Below, piece after piece: positions 60,072-64,000 of a stretch of DNA of 64,000 nucleotides. How positions within the stretch are numbered: the first letter of the stretch is position 1; the number at the start of each line of letters is the position of its first letter. This DNA is from JAYRSJ01 sp041920215 (GTDB lineage: Bacteria; Pseudomonadota; Gammaproteobacteria; Burkholderiales; Burkholderiaceae_C). A program made the position numbers and the translations under genes. Below the pieces are notes generated by a model that was given only the letters and a program-made list of their open reading frames with translations, was not told where the DNA came from and ran no database searches. The stretch lies in NCBI GenBank assembly GCA_041920215.1, contig JAYRSJ010000016.1:1-64000 (forward strand), written 5' to 3'.

Positions 60072-60823
60072 GCTCCGGACTGTAGCCCCTCGTCCAGCAC
60101 TGCCTGTATCTGCGCACGCACATGGTCGGCAAGCAGGCGGCGGTCGGCATGGGCCGTGCTCTGCGCGCCGAGAATGCGCAGCTCGATGCCCAGGCCGCGG
60201 GCCGCGGCAATGCGCCACAGGCTCTGCACCAGGGTGGTACCGCCGATGAACTGGGCCGCGGTGCTGAAGCGCTGGCCCGGCTCATGCCAGCGCAGCACCA
60301 GGGCCTGCAGGGGCACCTCGGTGCTGATCGCCGCCTGCAGCAGATTGCCGTGGAAGGGCAGCAGCGCGGGCCCGGCCCCGGTCGTGCCCTCGGGGAAGAC
60401 CGCCACCGTGTCGCCCGCCTTCAGCGCCTCGGCGGTCTGATGCACCACGCGCAGCGCATCGCGCTTGCTGGCGCGCTCGATGAACAAGGTGCCCACGCCC
60501 TCCACCAGCTGGCCCACCAGCGGCCAGTGGCGCACATCGGCCTTGGAGACGAAGCGCGCCTCGGGCAGCACCGCATGCACCGCCGCGATGTCCAGCCAGG
60601 ACACGTGGTTGGCCAGCAGCAGCTTGGCGCCGGGCCGGCCCCTGCCCTGTGTCCGCAGATCGACGCCCAGGATGCGCAGGGTCTTGCCGCTCCACCAGCG
60701 CACCCGCGCCTGCCGGCCGCTCGCGTCCAGCGCGGGGAAGCGCAGCCGGATCAAGGCCAGGCCGTGCAGCACATGCAGGCTCAGGCGCAGCAGGCGCCAC
60801 AGGGCAATCGGCGTGCGCAGCAT
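60068..60823 (-). CDS. plsC: 1-acyl-sn-glycerol-3-phosphate acyltransferase (PlsC-like)
   Basis: This 251-residue protein has the HX4D acyltransferase motif NHVSWLDI near residue 73, the acceptor-binding FPEGTTG near 143, and an N-terminal hydrophobic stretch (LWRLLRLSLHVLHGLALIRL). It would acylate lysophosphatidic acid in phospholipid synthesis at the inner membrane. Whether this is the main PlsC or a paralog is unclear. The stop overlaps the phosphorylase start by ATGA, which is an unexpected partner; it is 6 bp after the dihydroorotase-like stop. Confidence 0.92.
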   Translation of the reverse strand: MLRTPIALWRLLRLSLHVLHGLALIRLRFPALDASGRQARVRWWSGKTLRILGVDLRTQGRGRPGAKLLLANHVSWLDIAAVHAVLPEARFVSKADVRHWPLVGQLVEGVGTLFIERASKRDALRVVHQTAEALKAGDTVAVFPEGTTGAGPALLPFHGNLLQAAISTEVPLQALVLRWHEPGQRFSTAAQFIGGTTLVQSLWRIAAARGLGIELRILGAQSTAHADRRLLADHVRAQIQAVLDEGLQSGA

Positions 60824-60829
60824 CGGGGC

Positions 60830-62155
60830 TCAGGCCCCCGCAGTCGTTGCGGCGGCCTCGTAGGCGATATGGCCGGCCACCACGGTGCAGCGCACCCGGC
60901 CCGGCAGCGCGAAGCCGCTGATCTCGTAGGCAAAGGGCGTGTGCTTGCCCTGGCTGTGCAGCTGATCGGGCGTGACCGCCCAGCGCTCGCCGGCATCGAA
61001 GACGCAGACATCGGCGACCCCGCCCTCGACCAGGCGACCGGCGCTGGCGGCCAGCGAGCCCAGCGCCTGGCCCAGCACCCTGACCGGGCCGCTGCTGACC
61101 ACCGCCAGCGCCTGCCCCAGGCTCAGCGACTGATCCTCGGCCCATTTGAGCGCCAGGCTCAGCAGCAGCTCCAGCCCGCTGGCGCCGGGCAGGGCCTCGG
61201 CGAAGGGCAGACTCTTCTCGTCGGCATCGACCGGCATATGGTCGGAGACCAGCGCATCCAGCGTACCGTCGGCCAGCGCCTGGCGCAGCGCGTCGCGGTC
61301 GCGGCCCTGGCGCAGCGGCGGGTTGAGCCGCATCGCGGTGTTGAAGTAGCCGATGTCCACATCGGTCAGATGCAGGGAATTGATCGACACATCGGCGCTC
61401 ACCGGCAGGCCCTCGTGCTTGGCGGCGCGCAGCAGCTCGACGCCGGCGCGGCTGGAGAGCCGGCACAGATGGACACGGGCGCCGGTGGCACGCATCAGCT
61501 CGAAGATGGTGTGCAGGGCCACGGTCTCGGCCGTCACCGGCACGCCAGACAGGCCCAGCCGGGTGGCCATCGCGCCGCTGGCGGCCACACCGCCGCCGAG
61601 CCAGGGGTCTTGCGGATGCAGCCACACCGTGTAGTCGAAGGTGGCGGCGTACTGCAGCGCCCGGGTCAGGAACTGGGTGTTGCGTATCGGCCGCTCGGCC
61701 TGCGAGAAGCCCACGCAGCCGGCCTCGGTCAGCTCGGCCATCTCGGTGAGCTGCTCGCCGTCCAGATTGCGCGTCAGCGCGCCCAGCGGGAACAGCCGGC
61801 AGCGGCTCAGCTTGCGGGCGCGGAACTTCAGCATCTCCACCAGCCCTGGCTCGTCCAGCGCCGGATCGGTATCGGGCGGGCAGACCAGGCTGGTGACCCC
61901 GCCGGCCGCAGCCGCCGCCAGCTCGCTCTCCAGCATGCCGCGCTGCTCCAGCCCCGGCTCGCGCAGGCGTGCGGCCAGGTCCACCAGACCGGGCGCCACG
62001 ACCAGGCCGCTGGCATCGACCAGCCGGTCGGCCTCGAAATCCGCCGACACATCGCCCAGGCCGACGATGCGGCCGGCGGCGATCGCGACATCGCCGACAC
62101 GGTCCAGGCCCGATGCCGGGTCGATCAGGCGACCGTTCTTGATGAGGATCTTCAT
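60830..62155 (-). CDS. Dihydroorotase-like protein lacking the HxH metal site (PyrC')
   Basis: This 441-residue amidohydrolase-fold protein resembles type I dihydroorotase, with ILIKNGRLIDPASGLDRVGD at the start. In place of the usual PGLVDLHxHLREPG it reads PGLVDLAARLREPG, so both His of the HxH motif are absent. A WLHPQDP His and SDHMPVD remain. It is probably inactive as a dihydroorotase. Such a noncatalytic PyrC' forms a stable complex with aspartate transcarbamoylase PyrB in Pseudomonas; the ATG at 62155 overlaps the pyrB stop (ATGA), which fits stoichiometric synthesis. An active dihydroorotase would then be encoded elsewhere. Confidence 0.9.
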   Translation of the reverse strand: MKILIKNGRLIDPASGLDRVGDVAIAAGRIVGLGDVSADFEADRLVDASGLVVAPGLVDLAARLREPGLEQRGMLESELAAAAAGGVTSLVCPPDTDPALDEPGLVEMLKFRARKLSRCRLFPLGALTRNLDGEQLTEMAELTEAGCVGFSQAERPIRNTQFLTRALQYAATFDYTVWLHPQDPWLGGGVAASGAMATRLGLSGVPVTAETVALHTIFELMRATGARVHLCRLSSRAGVELLRAAKHEGLPVSADVSINSLHLTDVDIGYFNTAMRLNPPLRQGRDRDALRQALADGTLDALVSDHMPVDADEKSLPFAEALPGASGLELLLSLALKWAEDQSLSLGQALAVVSSGPVRVLGQALGSLAASAGRLVEGGVADVCVFDAGERWAVTPDQLHSQGKHTPFAYEISGFALPGRVRCTVVAGHIAYEAAATTAGA

Positions 62156-63114
62156 GCTTCGTTTCCAGCAAGGATGGACATCACCGCCATGCGCACCGCG
62201 ATGCCGAAGGTCACCTGCGGCAGGATCACGCTCTGGCCGCCGTCGGCCACCGCCGAATCGATCTCGACGCCGCGGTTGATCGGCCCCGGATGCATCACGA
62301 TGGCATCGGGCTTGGCCAGGGCCAGCTTGTCGGGGGTCAGGCCGAAGTTCTTGAAGAACTCGCCGGCACTGGGCAGCATCGCGCCATTCATGCGCTCGTT
62401 CTGCAGCCGCAGCATGATGATCACATCGGCATCGCGGACGCCCTCGGCCATGTCATGGCAGACCCGCACGCCCATCTCGCGCAGATCGCCGGGCACCAGG
62501 GTCTTGGGGCCGACCGCGCGGATCTCGGGCACGCCCAGGATGTTCAGCGCATGGATGTCGGAGCGGGCCACGCGCGAGTGCACGATGTCGCCGACGATGG
62601 CCACGGTCAAATTGCGGAAGTCCTTCTTGAAATGCCGGATCGTGTACATGTCCAGCAGGCCCTGCGTCGGGTGCGCGTGGCGGCCGTCGCCGGCATTGAC
62701 CACATGCACATGCGGCGCGCAGTGCTGCGCGATCAGATAGGGCGCGCCGCTCTCGCTGTGGCGCACGACGAACATATCGGCGTGCATGGCGCTGAGGTTG
62801 GCCACCGTGTCGAGCAGGGTCTCGCCCTTGGCGGTGCTGGAGCGGGCGATGTCCAGATTGATCACATCGGCCGACAGGCGCTTGGCAGCGATCTCGAAGG
62901 TGGTGCGGGTGCGGGTGCTGTTCTCGAAGAACAGGTTGAAGACGCTTTTTCCGCGCAGCAGCGGCACCTTCTTGACCTCGCGGTCGTTGACCGAGAGGAA
63001 GGTGCCCGCGGTATCGAGGATCTGGTGGATCACCGCCTGCGGCAGGCCCTCGATGGAGAGCAGGTGGATCAGCTCGCCATGCTTGTTCAGTTGGGGGTTT
63101 CGTTTGCTCAGCAT
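62152..63114 (-). CDS. pyrB: Aspartate carbamoyltransferase catalytic subunit
   Basis: This 320-residue enzyme makes carbamoyl aspartate, the second step of pyrimidine synthesis. The carbamoyl-phosphate site is LFFENSTRTRTTFEIAAKRL, followed by SSTAKGETLLDTVANLSAMH, HAHPTQGLLDMYTIRHF, and AIVMHPGPINRGVEIDS. The length is that of the dodecameric class with a noncatalytic PyrC' partner, not the PyrI-regulated class, and no pyrI is seen. It is 4 bp downstream of pyrR. Confidence 0.97.
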   Translation of the reverse strand: MLSKRNPQLNKHGELIHLLSIEGLPQAVIHQILDTAGTFLSVNDREVKKVPLLRGKSVFNLFFENSTRTRTTFEIAAKRLSADVINLDIARSSTAKGETLLDTVANLSAMHADMFVVRHSESGAPYLIAQHCAPHVHVVNAGDGRHAHPTQGLLDMYTIRHFKKDFRNLTVAIVGDIVHSRVARSDIHALNILGVPEIRAVGPKTLVPGDLREMGVRVCHDMAEGVRDADVIIMLRLQNERMNGAMLPSAGEFFKNFGLTPDKLALAKPDAIVMHPGPINRGVEIDSAVADGGQSVILPQVTFGIAVRMAVMSILAGNEA

Positions 63115-63118
63115 CTCG

Positions 63119-63643
63119 TCAGTCCCCCTTCACATCGAAAGAGAAGCGGCCCTGCGCATCGCGCGCCAGGCGCAGCTTGTGCGCGGCCGCCAGCGTCACG
63201 CGAGCGGCCGAGAAGGCCGGCTCGATCGGCAGCTCGCGACCGCCGCGATCCACCAGCACCGCCAGCGTGACGCTGGCCGGCCGGCCGAAATCGAACAGCT
63301 CGTTGATCACCGCGCGCGTCGTGCGGCCGGTGTAGAGCACATCGTCGATCAGCAGGATGTGCCGGCCCTCGACCTCGAAGGGCAACTTGGTATGGTCGGC
63401 CGCGGCGCTCATGCCCTTGGAACCGAAATCGTCGCGGTGCAGCGCACTGGAGATCACCCCGGGCGCACCGCTGAAGCCGAGCTCAGGGCCCAGGTCCTGC
63501 TGCAGGCGCTCGGCCAGCCAGGCCCCGCCCGACCAGATGCCCACCAGGGCGCAGGGTTGGCCGGCCAGCGGCTGCAGCAGGCGGCGCACGCCCTTGGCCA
63601 GGTCGGCGTACAGCGCCTCGGCATCGAGAAGCAGGGTACTCAT
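63119..63643 (-). CDS. pyrR: Bifunctional pyrimidine regulator PyrR / uracil phosphoribosyltransferase
   Basis: This 174-residue protein has the phosphoribosyltransferase PRPP loop HILLIDDVLYTGRTTRAVIN, LVGIWSGGAWLAERLQQDL near the N-terminus, and RVTLAAAHKLRLARDAQGRF at the C-terminus. PyrR of Gram-positive bacteria attenuates pyr mRNA; in proteobacteria its regulatory role is less clear and it may mostly salvage uracil. It starts with ATG at 63643 overlapping the ruvX stop (ATGA), and is followed by pyrB. Confidence 0.94.
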   Translation of the reverse strand: MSTLLLDAEALYADLAKGVRRLLQPLAGQPCALVGIWSGGAWLAERLQQDLGPELGFSGAPGVISSALHRDDFGSKGMSAAADHTKLPFEVEGRHILLIDDVLYTGRTTRAVINELFDFGRPASVTLAVLVDRGGRELPIEPAFSAARVTLAAAHKLRLARDAQGRFSFDVKGD

Positions 63644-64000
63644 GACAGATGTTCCCGGAAGAATTGTTCAAGAATGAGGGCCGCCGCCGCCGCATCCACA
63701 TCGCTGGCGCCCTGCGACTCGGCCTCCACGCTGGTGTAGCGCTCGTCGACCTCGAAGACCGGCAGGCCGAAGCGGCCCTTGAGCTGGCGGCCGAAGCGGC
63801 GCGCCGCCTGGGTCATGCGGTGCTCGGCGCCATCGGGGTGAAAGGGCACGCCGATCACCAGCGCATCGGGCTGCCATTCGCCAATCAGCCGCTCAATCGC
63901 CGCAAAGCGCGCGTCCATGTCCTGCAGCTGCAGGCTGCGCAGCGGCTCGGCGCTGCGCAGCAGCGCATGACCCTTGGCCACGCCGATGCGGCGCAGGCCG
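63640..64000 (-). CDS. ruvX: Putative pre-16S rRNA nuclease / Holliday junction resolvase RuvX (YqgF), 5' end outside window
   Basis: About 119 residues of the C-terminal part are visible. The segment RRIGVAKGHALL at the right edge is the end of the N-terminal Asp/Gly motif region. Then come PDALVIGVPFHPDGAEH, FEVDERYTSVEAE with the catalytic Glu/Asp, and DAAAAALILEQFF. YqgF is an RNase H-fold protein that processes the 5' end of 16S rRNA precursor. The gene continues beyond base 64000. The stop overlaps the pyrR start by 4 bp. Confidence 0.93.
   Translation of the reverse strand, partial: GLRRIGVAKGHALLRSAEPLRSLQLQDMDARFAAIERLIGEWQPDALVIGVPFHPDGAEHRMTQAARRFGRQLKGRFGLPVFEVDERYTSVEAESQGASDVDAAAAALILEQFFREHLS

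Noticed and set aside
60122..62740. Plus-strand open frame of 872 codons
   Set aside because: It lies antisense to plsC, pyrC' and pyrB, has a His/Gln/Arg-rich composition typical of shadow frames in GC-rich DNA, and no recognisable domain.

Overview
The window looks like a chromosomal segment of a high-GC betaproteobacterium of the order Burkholderiales, most like the Rubrivivax/Roseateles/Leptothrix group. Evidence is the cox gene order (coxB-ctaD-small ORF-ctaG-DUF2970-coxC, then SURF1-ctaA-ctaB-sco-rpoH), a Bug-family solute-binding protein, a DUF4148 protein, a CIRCE box in front of rpoH and the GC-rich codon use. No rRNA, tRNA or CRISPR array was seen.

Layout. (1) 1-776: insertion-sequence debris, namely an IS21-type terminus whose transposase would run off the left edge and a decayed IS66 transposase. 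(2) 842-23175: a cell-surface polysaccharide locus of 19 genes, all on the minus strand with short gaps or overlaps. It encodes a full route from UDP-GlcNAc to a CMP-activated nonulosonic acid of the legionaminic type: 4,6-dehydratase, 4-aminotransferase carrying an N-terminal CBS pair, N-acetyltransferase, hydrolysing 2-epimerase, NeuB-type synthase and CMP-transferase. A HisH/HisF/WbpG-type set probably converts an acetamido group to an acetamidino group. The same locus holds a PglC-size initiating phosphoglycosyltransferase, a MurJ/Wzx-like flippase, a Wzz-like chain-length protein, a Wza-like SLBB export protein, a glycosyltransferase-like protein, a candidate polymerase, and three enzymes of unclear role (AsnB-type amidotransferase, fatty-acid-hydroxylase-type membrane enzyme, HpcH/HpaI aldolase). 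The left part of the locus (about 0.8-6 kb) is visibly less GC-rich than the rest.

(3) 23.3-30 kb: DUF4148 protein, enoyl-CoA hydratase, DUF3108, M61 peptidase, DUF3429, DsbC and a UbiH-family monooxygenase, all on the minus strand. (4) 30-36 kb, plus strand: YchF, a large hybrid sensor kinase, a CheW and the heat-shock sigma factor RpoH with a perfect CIRCE operator. (5) 36-45.6 kb: the aa3-type cytochrome c oxidase structural and assembly genes, with a promoter/operator-like site in the leader. (6) 45.6-54.8 kb: BioC-like methyltransferase, ComF, TrmL, Bug protein, GpsA, SecB, GrxC, rhodanese, chemoreceptor, and a small periplasmic PstS-like protein with a porin. (7) 55-64 kb: heptosyltransferase-like GT9, DUF4254, Hyi, a PRPP-synthetase-like protein paired with an AMP/thymidine phosphorylase, a PlsC acyltransferase, and a pyrimidine group ruvX-pyrR-pyrB-pyrC' in which the dihydroorotase-like protein lacks the HxH metal motif.

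The most distinctive region is the nonulosonic acid locus: the CBS-aminotransferase fusion, the amidination trio and the accessory enzymes suggest a modified surface sugar whose exact structure cannot be read from sequence.
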